A DNA stretch of 64,000 nucleotides from UBA8752 sp040261275 (GTDB lineage Bacteria > Bacteroidota > Bacteroidia > Flavobacteriales_D > Sanyastnellaceae). The notes under the pieces are model-generated. The model did no database searches. It was not told the origin of the DNA and worked only from the letters and a program-made list of their open reading frames with translations. The stretch lies in contig JBDQOI010000010.1 of NCBI GenBank assembly GCA_040261275.1, forward strand, positions 8,681 to 72,680, in the 5' to 3' direction. This document shows, one piece after another, positions 9,406 through 19,235 of this stretch. A program made the translations under genes and the position numbers. Numbering within the stretch: position 1 is the stretch's first letter; every line of letters begins with the position of its first letter.

Positions 9406-11868
9406 ATGGGCAAGAACCTTGTCATCGTAGAGTCGCCAGCTAAGGCGAAGACCATAGAGGGATACCTCGGAGGCGACTATGTCGTACGCTCCAGTTATGG
9501 GCACATCCGGGATTTGCCGGGTGGACAATTGGCCGTGGACGTGGACAATGGGTTTGCCCCTACCTACGAGCTCACCGCAGACAAGGGCCGCTTCAGCGAA
9601 CTGAAGAAGCTCGCCAAATCTGCTGAGATCGTCTGGCTTGCGACGGATGAGGACCGCGAGGGAGAAGCCATCAGTTGGCACCTTCAGGAAGCCCTCCAGC
9701 TTCCCGAACAAAAGACCAAGCGCATCGTCTTTAGCGAGATCACGAAGAACGCCATCCTCAAGGCCATTGAGACCCCGCGGGAGGTCAACATGCCGCTGGT
9801 CATGGCGCAGCAGGCCCGAAGGGTGCTCGACAGGCTCGTCGGCTACGAACTCTCTCCCGTCCTCTGGAAAAAAGTGCGGCCCTCTCTCTCCGCAGGGCGG
9901 GTTCAAAGTGTGACGGTTCGCCTCATTGTGGATCGGGAGCGCGACATTCTCGCCTTCCAGCCCGAGGGATATTATAAGGTGTCTGCGCAGCTCGCCACCG
10001 ATGGCCAAGGCTTCAAAGCCGAACTCAACAAGCGCATCGGCACCCCGGAAGTGGCGGAGGACATCCTGAAAGCCGCCCACGCCGCCCAGCTGAAGGCCGA
10101 CCGGGTCGAACGCAAGCCGACAAAAAGGAAGCCTACCGCTCCCTTCACCACCTCCACCCTGCAGCAGGAGGCAGCCCGGAAACTGGGCTACAGTGTATCG
10201 AGGACCATGCAGGTGGCCCAGCGTCTTTACGAAAGTGGCCGCATTACCTACATGCGTACCGACTCAACCAACCTTTCCGATGTAGCGCTGGACGGTGCGA
10301 AGGAACACATTGTCGGCACCTACGGCGAGCAATACCACGAACTCCGCACCTTCAAGACGAAGAAAGCCGGAGCCCAAGAAGCCCACGAGGCCATCCGCCC
10401 GACGGACATGGGCCGCACGGAGGTCTCCGGTGAGTCTGATGAGCAGCGCCTGTACCAGTTGATTTTCAAGCGGACGCTCGCAAGCCAGATGGCCGACGCC
10501 ATCATCGAGAAAACCACCGTCGACATTCACATCCCGGGACGCGAGGAGATGCTCGTAGCCCGTGGAGAGGCCATCCAATTCGATGGCTTCATGAAGATTT
10601 ACCTCGAGGGATCGGACGAAGAAAAAGAAGAGCGCGGCATGCTCCCCCGCATGGAACAAGGCGCAGCCCTGGACCTCAAGGCCATGACGGCCACCGAGCG
10701 GTTCACCAAACCCACCGCCCGATTCAGTGAGGCTGCGCTGGTCAAAAAGCTGGAGGAGCTCCAGATTGGTCGTCCCTCTACCTACGCTTCTACCATCGCC
10801 ACCATCCAAAAGCGGGGTTATGTGGTAAAGGAAGACCGCGAGGGCTCGGAGCGCGAATACCGCTCATTGACCCTTCAGGAAGACGGCACGGTGCGCTCCG
10901 ATATGGAAAAGGAAATGGCGGGGTCGGAACGCAACAAGATGTTCCCCACGGACATCGGCAACGTCGTCACCGACTTCCTGCAGAAGCACTTCCCGTCCAT
11001 CATGGATTTCCAGTTCACCGCCAAGGTCGAGCAGGAATTCGACGACATCGCCGCCGGCAAAGACGACTGGCAACGCATGGTGAAGGCGTTCTACACCCCC
11101 TTCAATGCGCAAATCCTCGATACCACGGAAAATGCGGATCGCGAGAGCGGCGAGCGGGAGTTGGGGGTGGATCCCGCCACAGGAAAAATGGTACTGGTGC
11201 GGATTGGGCGCTATGGCCCCCTCGCCCAGATCGGCGCCCCCGATGACGAAGAGAAGCGGTTCGCCTCATTGCTCAAAGGCCAAACCCTGGAAGGCATCAC
11301 GCTCGAGGAAGCCCTTAAGCTGTTCGAGCTGCCGCGTGACCTCGGCACCTTTGAAGACAAGAAGGTCGTGGCCGCCATCGGTCGCTTCGGCCCCTATGTG
11401 CGCCACGATGGGAAATTCGTCAGCATCCCGAAGGACAGCGAGTACACGCCTTATGACATCCCGCTCGACTACGCCATGGAGATGATCAAAGCCAAGCGCG
11501 AGGCCGATGCCAAAGCACTGCTGAAGACTTTTGATGAGGATCCCGACACCCGCATCATCATGGGGCGCTGGGGACCTTACATCAAGGCGGGCAAGGACAA
11601 CGTAAAGATTCCCAAAGGCGAAGAAGTCGACAACATCGATTGGGCCCGGGTCCAAGAATTGAAGGAGGGAATCATCAAGGCTTTTGCGGAGGATTCCGCT
11701 TGGACCATCCGCTTGAAAGGCCGCCAGTACTACCTGGTCACCGAGAAGAAGTCCGTGCGCATTCCAGTCGGCGAGAAAATCCTCGAGATGGATTGGAGCC
11801 GGGCTCAGGAAATCATCAAGGGAAAGGCGAAAAAGTCCACCAAGGGGGCAAAAAAGACCTCATCCTAG
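9406..11868 (+). CDS. topA: DNA topoisomerase I
   Basis: Type IA topoisomerase that relaxes negative supercoils. The 820-residue product opens with the Toprim domain (KNLVIVESPAKAKTIEGYLG, ATDEDREGEAISWHL). The catalytic Tyr is in RITYMRTDSTNLS. SAGRVQSVTVRLIVDRE is also typical. The C-terminal third has repeats of the form GRFGPYV..DGKFVSIPKDSE and GRWGPYIKAGKDNVKIPKGE, and no Cys4 zinc fingers are seen, the usual form in Bacteroidota. It ends in a Lys-rich tail. The next gene starts 17 bases later, likely in the same operon. Confidence 0.97.
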   Translation: MGKNLVIVESPAKAKTIEGYLGGDYVVRSSYGHIRDLPGGQLAVDVDNGFAPTYELTADKGRFSELKKLAKSAEIVWLATDEDREGEAISWHLQEALQLPEQKTKRIVFSEITKNAILKAIETPREVNMPLVMAQQARRVLDRLVGYELSPVLWKKVRPSLSAGRVQSVTVRLIVDRERDILAFQPEGYYKVSAQLATDGQGFKAELNKRIGTPEVAEDILKAAHAAQLKADRVERKPTKRKPTAPFTTSTLQQEAARKLGYSVSRTMQVAQRLYESGRITYMRTDSTNLSDVALDGAKEHIVGTYGEQYHELRTFKTKKAGAQEAHEAIRPTDMGRTEVSGESDEQRLYQLIFKRTLASQMADAIIEKTTVDIHIPGREEMLVARGEAIQFDGFMKIYLEGSDEEKEERGMLPRMEQGAALDLKAMTATERFTKPTARFSEAALVKKLEELQIGRPSTYASTIATIQKRGYVVKEDREGSEREYRSLTLQEDGTVRSDMEKEMAGSERNKMFPTDIGNVVTDFLQKHFPSIMDFQFTAKVEQEFDDIAAGKDDWQRMVKAFYTPFNAQILDTTENADRESGERELGVDPATGKMVLVRIGRYGPLAQIGAPDDEEKRFASLLKGQTLEGITLEEALKLFELPRDLGTFEDKKVVAAIGRFGPYVRHDGKFVSIPKDSEYTPYDIPLDYAMEMIKAKREADAKALLKTFDEDPDTRIIMGRWGPYIKAGKDNVKIPKGEEVDNIDWARVQELKEGIIKAFAEDSAWTIRLKGRQYYLVTEKKSVRIPVGEKILEMDWSRAQEIIKGKAKKSTKGAKKTSS

Positions 11869-11884
11869 CGGCTAGCTTGCCGTC

Positions 11885-13051
11885 ATGGAATCGATCTTCG
11901 ATTGGGTCGAGCCGACCGAGGCGGGTTTGTTCGATATCTCTGACGGCGTAGACCGCCTGCGGGATGTATTGCGTATCCATCGTTCCGGAGAACGTCCGGA
12001 TCTGGAGGGCTGTGTTGCCGCGCTGGTAGGCGTTATGGACCGAAGGGGGAGTGCGGATGGGGCCGAGACAGACCGGGCAGCGGAGTGGGTGCGCAGCAAG
12101 CTGTACGCATTGACCGTCATGGACCGCGTCGCCCCCGTGGCGGACATCGGCAACATCTCCGCCGGCCAACGCCCGGAAGACACCATGGCGGCACTGGATG
12201 TGGTTTGCCAGGAACTCATGTCACGCGGCATCATCCCTGTGGTGATCGGAGGCGCGCACAGCCTCACCTATCCAATGTACAAGGCTTTCGCTCCTCAGAA
12301 ACGCCCCATCAACGTCAGCGTGATCGACGCGGAAATTGACTTTGGAGGAGACCCCCAGCAAACCGACGGAAGCAATTGGCTGAACCAGCTCATTCTTCCA
12401 GAAGGGGGCCACCTGTTCGACCTGAGCACTTTGGGACACCAACGCTACCTGGTGGACGGGGACAGCCTCCAGCTTATGGCGAAGATGCACTTTGACAATG
12501 TCCGCCTGGGCATGCTGCGCAGCAACCTGACTGCAGCTGAACCCATCCTGCGGGATTCCGACCTCGTTTCCTTTGATCTGGGGAGTGTGCGAACGTCCGA
12601 TCATCCCGCGTCACCCAAGGTTCATCCCAACGGATTGACAGGAGAGGAATTCTGCCAGCTGGCGCGCTACGCGGGATACAGTGATCGGCTTTCCGCTGTG
12701 GGCTTCTTTGAACACGACCCGTCTCGGGATGGCGATGGCCGAGGAGGGCAGCTTGTTGCCGAGGCTATCTGGTGCTTCCTCGAAGGAGTAATGCACCGCA
12801 TGAAAGATCATCCGCGGGGCCCCATTGACGATTACCTGCAATACCGCGTGGTACTCGAAGACGAAGACCACGAAGTCGTCTTTTACAAAAGCCCGCGCAG
12901 CGATCGATGGTGGATGGACATTCCCACGCCCGGTTCCGGCAACCGCAAAGGGCGCATTCTTCTGGTCCCCTGCTCCTATGAAGAATACCAAGCTGCTGCC
13001 TCCGGGCAATTACCGGATCGATGGTGGCGCACCCAGCAGAAGCTGTCATAA
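11885..13051 (+). CDS. Arginase/formimidoylglutamase-fold protein with degenerate metal site
   Basis: The 388-residue product has the ureohydrolase fold but most ligand motifs have changed. GGDHS reads GGAHS (in VVIGGAHSLTYPMYKAF), DAHxD reads DAEID (in SVIDAEIDFGG), and SxDxDxxDP reads SFDLGSVR. An active Mn2+ cluster therefore looks unlikely. Related proteins are often annotated as formimidoylglutamase in Bacteroidota. The N-terminal 80 residues (MESIFDWVEPTEAGLFD...) and the C-terminal 60 lie outside the core fold. The position between topA and the porP-gldKLMN genes suggests a structural or regulatory role; that is inference. Hydrolase activity on another substrate is not excluded. Confidence 0.75.
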   Translation: MESIFDWVEPTEAGLFDISDGVDRLRDVLRIHRSGERPDLEGCVAALVGVMDRRGSADGAETDRAAEWVRSKLYALTVMDRVAPVADIGNISAGQRPEDTMAALDVVCQELMSRGIIPVVIGGAHSLTYPMYKAFAPQKRPINVSVIDAEIDFGGDPQQTDGSNWLNQLILPEGGHLFDLSTLGHQRYLVDGDSLQLMAKMHFDNVRLGMLRSNLTAAEPILRDSDLVSFDLGSVRTSDHPASPKVHPNGLTGEEFCQLARYAGYSDRLSAVGFFEHDPSRDGDGRGGQLVAEAIWCFLEGVMHRMKDHPRGPIDDYLQYRVVLEDEDHEVVFYKSPRSDRWWMDIPTPGSGNRKGRILLVPCSYEEYQAAASGQLPDRWWRTQQKLS

Positions 13052-13251
13052 GCACGCACCGTCGGGATCAGAGCTGTCCTGCACATTCGCGTTCAAGCGC
13101 CGATGTCTGAATTTCAACCTATTCACACGAAATCCACGACAAGAGGGGGATAATGCGGTTTGCAGGCGCAATGCTGACTCAATTTCGGTATATTAGCCGC
13201 CCACCTTCCGGTGGTAATAGCAAGGAACCGTTTGAAAATCAGCTGATTGGA

Positions 13252-14202
13252 ATGAATCGCCATCTGCTCACCCTGTCTGCCCTTCTGTTTGGCCTCACCG
13301 CGTTGGCCCAACAAGACCCGCAGCTTACTCAATTCTATCAGGACAGACTGTCCTTCAATCCTGCTTTCGCCGGAGCGGAGCGCCTGCAGTATGTCAACGC
13401 GTTCTATCGCGACCAATGGAACGGTTTGGAGACGAATCCCAACACCACCCTCTTCCAATACAGCGGAAGACCCGGATTCATTCCCGGCGGCATTGGATTG
13501 AGCTTCTTTCAGGACGAATTGGGCCAAGAGCAGAATACCGTTGTGAAACTGGCTTACGCCTATCACATGGAGCCCGATGCCAATGGTGGAATCTTGAGTT
13601 TGGGCCTTGCGGCCAACTACATGGGCAAAACCTTGGGCAGCGATTGGATCTACATCGACGAGGGTGACGCTGTCATTCCCCAGAATGAAAAGAGCGGCAC
13701 CACAGTAGATGCGGACTTGGGTGTCATGTACCGCGTGCCCGGAAGCTATTATGCGGGCGTGAGCACCACCCGACTTGCTGCAACTGATTTGAAGGACCTC
13801 AATGTGAGCAGTGTGCGGCACATTTACGTGCAAGCAGGCTATGAACAGGGATTGGGTGATGGTTCGCTTCGCCTCCGCTCCCACCTTTTGGCCAAGACGG
13901 ACCTGAACGCGACTACTGTGGACATTCACGCCAATGTTCTGTGGAACGACTTGCTCTACGGCGGTCTGTCCTTCCGTCCCGGCGATGCTGTGGCGCCCGT
14001 GCTCGGATTCGAATATGGAACCACAAAAAATGAGAAGCTGAGCCGCTCGGAGCAGATTTTCCGGTTTGGCTATAGCTACGACGCGACGGTAAGTGAGCTG
14101 TCCAACTACAGCAGTGGCTCACACGAAATTTTTGTCTCGTACATGTTCAATTTCGAACGCATTCCGATGCAGACCCGTCATGTAAATCCGAGGTTCCTCT
14201 GA
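13252..14202 (+). CDS. PorP/SprF family type IX secretion system membrane protein
   Basis: Outer-membrane beta-barrel protein of the PorP/SprF family, which works with T9SS in anchoring or exporting partner proteins. The ATG at 13252 gives a signal peptide (LLTLSALLFGLTALAQ); the upstream ATG at 13153 would add an unlikely leader. The mature part starts with the family signature QDPQLTQFYQDRLSFNPAFAG (in part), followed by RDQWNGL and repeated amphipathic strands. The C-terminus ends in strands such as HEIFVSYMFNF. It is 107 bases before gldK, so it may be cotranscribed with gldKLMN, as porP is in Porphyromonas. Confidence 0.92.
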   Translation: MNRHLLTLSALLFGLTALAQQDPQLTQFYQDRLSFNPAFAGAERLQYVNAFYRDQWNGLETNPNTTLFQYSGRPGFIPGGIGLSFFQDELGQEQNTVVKLAYAYHMEPDANGGILSLGLAANYMGKTLGSDWIYIDEGDAVIPQNEKSGTTVDADLGVMYRVPGSYYAGVSTTRLAATDLKDLNVSSVRHIYVQAGYEQGLGDGSLRLRSHLLAKTDLNATTVDIHANVLWNDLLYGGLSFRPGDAVAPVLGFEYGTTKNEKLSRSEQIFRFGYSYDATVSELSNYSSGSHEIFVSYMFNFERIPMQTRHVNPRFL

Positions 14203-14308
14203 ACCAAAGACACGAAACGACGAAACCTGCACGTTGATTCTACCGTACTGTAGGGAATCTGCAAGCCCCAAGTACGGAACGGAATACGTTCGACAAAGGA
14301 TAGAAACC

Positions 14309-15676
14309 ATGAGAAACGCTGCGATTATCGCCTTTTGTGCCATCGCATTGGCAGGCTGCTACGGCGGCCCTGCTGGTGAGCTGGTTGGCGTGTACCCGCG
14401 GGAGGATTGGGTGCAAGTGAATCCCTATGGGATGAACTACATCCACTACGGATCCTTCACCATGGGCCCAAGTGACCAGGACGTGCCATACGCCCTAACC
14501 GCGCGGTCCAAGACGGTGACCATTCCCGCCTTTTACCTCGACATCCACGAGATCTCGAACAACGAGTATCGGCAATTCGTGTACTGGGTTCGCGATAGCC
14601 TTTTTCGAGATGCCCTACAAGAAAACGACTTCGAAGAGTACTTCTCTACGGAGGATGCCCAAGGAAGGGAGCTTGACCGTTTCATCAACAAGGGCTATGT
14701 CCTGAATTGGGACGAGCCCATCGATTGGGACAACGAAGACATCTTCGATGCCCTTTACGACGAGTTCTTCTACCAGGGGTCAGACCGCTTCTATGACCAG
14801 AAGCAATTGGACACCCGCAAGCTCAATTTCAAGTACTTCTGGATCAACCTCCAGGCAGCGGCGAACAAAAGCGGTCTAGACTACGAGATGAATGAGCCCA
14901 ATCAATTGGGGCAGTTGTACAGCATCCGCGGCCACAGCGACCGCGCGCAATTCGTAATCGAGGAGAACACCAATGTCTACCCGGACACCCTCTGCTGGAT
15001 TCGCGACTTCACTTATGGCTTCAACGAGCCGTTGACAGAGACCTATTTCTGGCATCCCGCCTACGACGATTACCCGGTAGTTGGGGTGACTTGGGGTCAA
15101 GCCCGTGCATTCAATGCCTGGAGGACCCAACTGTTGTCCACTTGGAAGCGTCAGAATGGCGAAACCATGGTACAGAAATTCCGTCTTCCAAGCGAAGCCG
15201 AATGGGAATTCGCAGCACGCGGTGGTCTGGATCTCGCCCCCTTCCCTTGGGGAGGACCCTACATCCGCAACATCTACGGTTGTCCCCTGGCCAACTTCAA
15301 GCCCATGCGGGGAGACTATGTTGAAGACGCGGGCTGCCACACCGTTCCCATCGAGAGCTACAGCCCGAACGATTACGGGTTGTACCAAATGTCCGGCAAT
15401 GTGTCAGAGTGGACGAATACCGCCTTTGACGAGACCGTTTATGACTTCAGCCACGACATGAGCCCTGAATATGAATACAACGCCAAGGCCGACGACCCCC
15501 CCAGCCTCAAGCGTAAGGTTATTCGCGGCGGAAGCTGGAAGGACATTGGATACTATTGTCAAACAGGTACGCGTTCCTTCGAATATCAGGACACAGCAAA
15601 GGCCTACATCGGTTTCCGCAGTGCCATGAGCTACCTCGGCCGAGGCAAAAACGTAGACCCGGAAGACTTCAACTAA
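14309..15676 (+). CDS. gldK: Gliding motility / T9SS lipoprotein GldK
   Basis: Outer-membrane-associated lipoprotein that forms the T9SS periplasmic ring with GldN. The start at 14309 is preferred because it is preceded by AAAGGA and gives a short lipoprotein signal peptide with lipobox ALAGC (Cys near residue 16). The rest is a formylglycine-generating-enzyme-like (FGE/SUMF1) fold: MNYIHYGSFTMGPSDQDV, FYLDIHEISNNEYRQFV, VVGVTWGQARAFNAWR, FRLPSEAEWEFAARGG and GNVSEWTNTAF, and RGGSWKD. Length is 455 residues. It starts the gldK-L-M-N run. Confidence 0.96.
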   Translation: MRNAAIIAFCAIALAGCYGGPAGELVGVYPREDWVQVNPYGMNYIHYGSFTMGPSDQDVPYALTARSKTVTIPAFYLDIHEISNNEYRQFVYWVRDSLFRDALQENDFEEYFSTEDAQGRELDRFINKGYVLNWDEPIDWDNEDIFDALYDEFFYQGSDRFYDQKQLDTRKLNFKYFWINLQAAANKSGLDYEMNEPNQLGQLYSIRGHSDRAQFVIEENTNVYPDTLCWIRDFTYGFNEPLTETYFWHPAYDDYPVVGVTWGQARAFNAWRTQLLSTWKRQNGETMVQKFRLPSEAEWEFAARGGLDLAPFPWGGPYIRNIYGCPLANFKPMRGDYVEDAGCHTVPIESYSPNDYGLYQMSGNVSEWTNTAFDETVYDFSHDMSPEYEYNAKADDPPSLKRKVIRGGSWKDIGYYCQTGTRSFEYQDTAKAYIGFRSAMSYLGRGKNVDPEDFN

Positions 15677-15753
15677 TCCCCTTCACCTCTCTGGACGAAT
15701 GAGAAGCGCATGAAACCCGCTTCGGTCCAACCCACATCAATACCTGCGAGAAA

Positions 15754-16560
15754 ATGGCAAAGAAGACAAACAACAAGCCGAAGAAGAAAAAGAGCGGCGG
15801 CGGAATCGGCGGAAAGGCATGGAAGTCCTTCATGGCCAAACTTTACGGTTGGGGAGCGGCTATCGTAATCGTAGGAGCACTGTTCAAGATTGAACACTGG
15901 GAGGGTGCATCCGAAATGTTGATCGTTGGACTCGGAACAGAGGCCTTCATCTTTTTCATGTCCGCCTTTGAACCTCCCCACAAGGAACCCAAGTGGGAGT
16001 TGGTGTACCCGGAACTGGCGGATGATGAAGCCGAATCTGGTCCCAAGAAGCCCGTGGACCAACTGGACGACATGTTGAAAGAAGTGGGAGTGGACAATGC
16101 TGTCCTTTCCAGGTTGGGAGATGGCATGCGGCACTTGGGTGAGCAGGCCTCCCAATTGAGCGAGGTCACTGACGCGGCTGCCGCGACCAGCGAATATGGA
16201 GGTGCCCTGAGAACCGCCACGGAACAGGTGAATGGTTTGACCGACACCTACTCTCAAGTGAGCGAATCCCTTACGGGCTTGTCCGCCAACAAAGAAATGG
16301 GGGTTGCCGCGGGAGAACAACTCCAGAAGATGAATGAGAACCTCGGCAGCTTGAACGGAATGTACGAGTCCCAATTGGCCCAAATGGAAACGAGCCGTCA
16401 ACTGTTCGATGGAATGGGTGCCTTGGTCCAAAACCTTACCGACAGCGTGGAGGACACCAAAAAGTACAAGGAGAACATCGCTGAGCTATCCAGCAACCTG
16501 GAAGCCTTGAATACGGTGTATGCCAACATGCTCAACGCCATGGGCAGCTCGCGCAGCTGA
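15754..16560 (+). CDS. gldL: Gliding motility / T9SS motor protein GldL
   Basis: Inner-membrane part of the proton-driven GldLM motor that powers T9SS and gliding. The 268-residue product has a basic N-terminus, two membrane segments (LYGWGAAIVIVGALFKIEHW and MLIVGLGTEAFIFFMSAF), and a long cytoplasmic coiled-coil-like tail. The Lys in the first segment and the Glu in the second are the polar residues expected in the proton path. The tail is rich in short heptad-like stretches up to ANMLNAMGSSRS. It lies 77 bases after gldK and 26 before gldM. Confidence 0.96.
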   Translation: MAKKTNNKPKKKKSGGGIGGKAWKSFMAKLYGWGAAIVIVGALFKIEHWEGASEMLIVGLGTEAFIFFMSAFEPPHKEPKWELVYPELADDEAESGPKKPVDQLDDMLKEVGVDNAVLSRLGDGMRHLGEQASQLSEVTDAAAATSEYGGALRTATEQVNGLTDTYSQVSESLTGLSANKEMGVAAGEQLQKMNENLGSLNGMYESQLAQMETSRQLFDGMGALVQNLTDSVEDTKKYKENIAELSSNLEALNTVYANMLNAMGSSRS

Positions 16561-16586
16561 TTCCATCCTGACCTAGAACAAGCATT

Positions 16587-18302
16587 ATGGCAGGAGCGAA
16601 GGAAACGCCACGTCAGAAGATGATCGGGATGATGTACCTCGTCCTGACCGCTCTGTTGGCGCTCAACATATCCAAGGAAATCCTCAACGGTTTCGTCAAA
16701 GTGGAGAACGGACTCCGCAAGACCGACCAAACCGTTCAGAGCAAGTCCAGGGAAACCATGCTGGAATTCGAGGCCAAGTTCCTCCAGGACCAGCAAAAGG
16801 TGAAGCCTTACTACGATGCCGCCAAGGACATCGATTCCAAGGCCAATGAACTGTACGATCACATCACGCAGCTCAAGGCCAACATCATGGCTGTCGCCAG
16901 CGGCGAACGCGACGTGGTTGACGCAGGCGGTGATCTTTCCAAGTACATCGCACAGGACAAAATGTCCCGCCGCGACACGGTGCTCAATATCAAATTCCTC
17001 GAGAAGAAGGACGAGTATCAAGAAATCACGGCTTACCTCGTAGGAGGAGAGCCAAGTGACCCTCAAGATGGTCCCTTCACCGCCAAGGAGCTCAAACAAA
17101 AACTCCTGGCCTTCAAGGATGAGTTAAAGGGTGTGGCCTTCACGGATTTCGTAGGGAACCGTTTCGAAGTATCTCCTGGCTTGAAAGCTTCTTTCGATCA
17201 GACTTTCGTCTACGAAAGGGAAATGGAGGACGGAAATGAAGTGCTGTGGGAAGCGGCCAATTTCTTCGACGTCCCGATTGCAGCCGTCATTCCCATTCTC
17301 TCCAAGCTTCAGATTGACATCGAGAACGCCAAGTCCAACCTCATGACCGAGCTGATCGCCGGAATTGAGGGCAAAAGCTACAAGTTCACCAACTTGATGC
17401 CCTTGGTTGTACCGGAAAGCAATTACATCCTCCGCGGTGACAGCTTCCGTGCAAGCGTTTTGCTCGCCGCCTTTGATGCCACCAACAGTCCGGACATTTT
17501 TGTGGACGACAGGGAATTCAATGGGCGCGACAGCGCGCTTTTGGCGTACAACGACAAAACTCCTTTGACCATGGAAGGTGGACTAGGAAAGCTGCGCATT
17601 TCCACTCGAGGCATGAGTCTGGGAGAGCGCAACTACAAAGGTCTCATCCGCTTTCAAGGACCCGATGGCAACATCGGTGACTACCCGTTCTACACCCCGG
17701 AATTCACTGTTGCTGAACCTGCGCTTGTCGTGAGTCCCACGAAGATGAACGTATTCTACCGCGGGGTTCCGAATCCCGTCGAGATTTCGGTCCCAGGTGT
17801 CAGCAGTGACAAGCTCGATGTACGCATCACGGGAGGACACAGCATCAAACCCGATGGTGATACTTTCATCGTAAGCCCCGGACAAGGCGAAAATGCAGAA
17901 ATCGTTGTGACCGCTACCATGCCCGACGGCAGCAAAAAAACGCTACCCGGTCGTGAGTTTCGCGTGAAGCGCATTCCCGATCCCTCTCCTCGATTCGCCG
18001 GTAAGTCGCCAGCCGACAAAACCATCACGAAAGTCTTGCTGGAAAACGCGCCTTCCGTCGGAGCCCTTATGGAGAATTTCGACTTCGACGTAGTGGTGAA
18101 GGTGAAGCGCTTCAATGTCACCGTCACAAAAGGTGGCACTTTTGTAGAGCAGAGTTCAAGCTCCAACATGGTGACATCCAACATGAAAGAACTTTTCCGG
18201 TCGGTTGGCCGCGGTTCGGTTGTCTATATTGAAGACATCGTTGTCTCCATGCCTGATGGCACGGAGCGCGCGTTGCCCACCATGAAACTCAAAGTGATCT
18301 GA
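16587..18302 (+). CDS. gldM: Gliding motility / T9SS motor protein GldM
   Basis: Partner of GldL: one N-terminal membrane helix and a long periplasmic shaft thought to transmit motor movement to the GldKN ring. The 571-residue product begins AGAKETPRQKMIGMMYLVLT, with the helix MMYLVLTALLALNISKEIL from about residue 13. Four successive domains are expected after it; visible marks include GFVKVENGLRKTD, SYKFTNLMPLVVPESNYI, and the late FRVKRIPDPSPRFAGK. It is somewhat longer than the Flavobacterium protein. gldN starts 2 bases after the stop. Confidence 0.96.
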   Translation: MAGAKETPRQKMIGMMYLVLTALLALNISKEILNGFVKVENGLRKTDQTVQSKSRETMLEFEAKFLQDQQKVKPYYDAAKDIDSKANELYDHITQLKANIMAVASGERDVVDAGGDLSKYIAQDKMSRRDTVLNIKFLEKKDEYQEITAYLVGGEPSDPQDGPFTAKELKQKLLAFKDELKGVAFTDFVGNRFEVSPGLKASFDQTFVYEREMEDGNEVLWEAANFFDVPIAAVIPILSKLQIDIENAKSNLMTELIAGIEGKSYKFTNLMPLVVPESNYILRGDSFRASVLLAAFDATNSPDIFVDDREFNGRDSALLAYNDKTPLTMEGGLGKLRISTRGMSLGERNYKGLIRFQGPDGNIGDYPFYTPEFTVAEPALVVSPTKMNVFYRGVPNPVEISVPGVSSDKLDVRITGGHSIKPDGDTFIVSPGQGENAEIVVTATMPDGSKKTLPGREFRVKRIPDPSPRFAGKSPADKTITKVLLENAPSVGALMENFDFDVVVKVKRFNVTVTKGGTFVEQSSSSNMVTSNMKELFRSVGRGSVVYIEDIVVSMPDGTERALPTMKLKVI

Positions 18303-18304
18303 TC

Positions 18305-19165
18305 ATGATGAAGACTGCACGACATCTTGCGCTGACGATGCTGACCCTGTGGGTCTGCATTCCTGGGGACGCCCAAGTTCAAACCGTTCTGGACGGTGCG
18401 TATATCAAGGAAACCAACTTGACCAAGCGCGTCATTCCATATCCTCATCTTCGCGAGGCGGACGTGATGTACGTGCGGCGGATTTGGCAGGACATAGATC
18501 TGCGACAGAAAATCAACCAAATGTTCTACTTCCCGGTCGATCCCATCGAGGACCGGAAGAACCTCTTTGACGTGATTCGTTATGCCCTGGAGGTGGAGGG
18601 ATCCTTGACAGCGTATGGAACAGGTCCTGCCGGAGATGATGATGAGTTCCGATACCCCCTGAACGGGTCCCAAGTGGACTCCATGTTGAATCCCATCGTC
18701 ATCATCCCACAGTTCGATAATGTAACCGGCGAAGTCATTGGTTCGATGGAGGCACAAACGACCATCAACAGTCAAGACATCGTGCGCTACCGACTGAAGG
18801 AAGATTGGGTCTGGGACCGGCAGCGAAGCCAACGGCATACCCGCATCATTGGTATTGCCCCCATCATCGAAAAGAAGGACGACGAGGGCAACTCGCAAGG
18901 TCTCGCCCCCCTCTTCTGGCTATACTATCCTGAGTGCCGCTATGTTTTCGCAAATGCAGAGTGCTACAATTACGAGAACGACGCCCAACGTCGGACGTTT
19001 GAGGAAATCTTCCAGAAGCGCTACTTCTCGAGTTACATCATCAAAGAGACCAACGTCTTCAACCGCAGTATCTCCGATTATGCGCAAGGCCTTGACGCCT
19101 TGTTGGAGTCTGAACGCATCAAGGATGAGCTCTTTACCATTGAGCACGACCTCTGGCATTACTGA
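18305..19165 (+). CDS. gldN: Gliding motility / T9SS protein GldN
   Basis: Periplasmic ring component that binds GldK. The 286-residue product has a signal peptide (LALTMLTLWVCIPGDAQ) and the GldN-type body: VIPYPHLREADVMYVRRIWQ (in part), IDLRQKINQMFYFPVDPI, EDWVWDRQRSQRHTRIIGIAPI, PLFWLYYPECRYVFANAEC and the C-terminal RIKDELFTIEHDLWHY. It is the last gene of the porP-gldKLMN run, and a strong terminator follows 27 bases later. Translation is probably coupled to gldM (2-base spacer). Confidence 0.95.
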   Translation: MMKTARHLALTMLTLWVCIPGDAQVQTVLDGAYIKETNLTKRVIPYPHLREADVMYVRRIWQDIDLRQKINQMFYFPVDPIEDRKNLFDVIRYALEVEGSLTAYGTGPAGDDDEFRYPLNGSQVDSMLNPIVIIPQFDNVTGEVIGSMEAQTTINSQDIVRYRLKEDWVWDRQRSQRHTRIIGIAPIIEKKDDEGNSQGLAPLFWLYYPECRYVFANAECYNYENDAQRRTFEEIFQKRYFSSYIIKETNVFNRSISDYAQGLDALLESERIKDELFTIEHDLWHY

Positions 19166-19191
19166 GCCATCGTCCTGAAAGAACCCCGAGA

Positions 19192-19217
19192 AACGCCCAC
19201 CTTTGTGGGCGTTTTTC
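19192..19217 (+). terminator. Rho-independent terminator of the gldKLMN operon
   Basis: Stem AACGCCCAC / GTGGGCGTT with loop CTTT and then TTTTC (19192-19217). It ends just before the ABC-F gene start at 19236. Confidence 0.88.
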
Positions 19218-19235
19218 ATTGCCCAATACACCCCC

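Noticed and set aside
9247..10080. Minus-strand open frame over the start of topA
   Set aside because: It covers the Toprim domain of topA and has no recognisable sequence of its own.
13159..13196. Promoter for the porP-like gene: TTTG at 13159-13162 and TATATTAG at 13189-13196
   Set aside because: The spacer of 26 bases is too long for the Bacteroidota consensus of about 19, and the -7 box has one mismatch.
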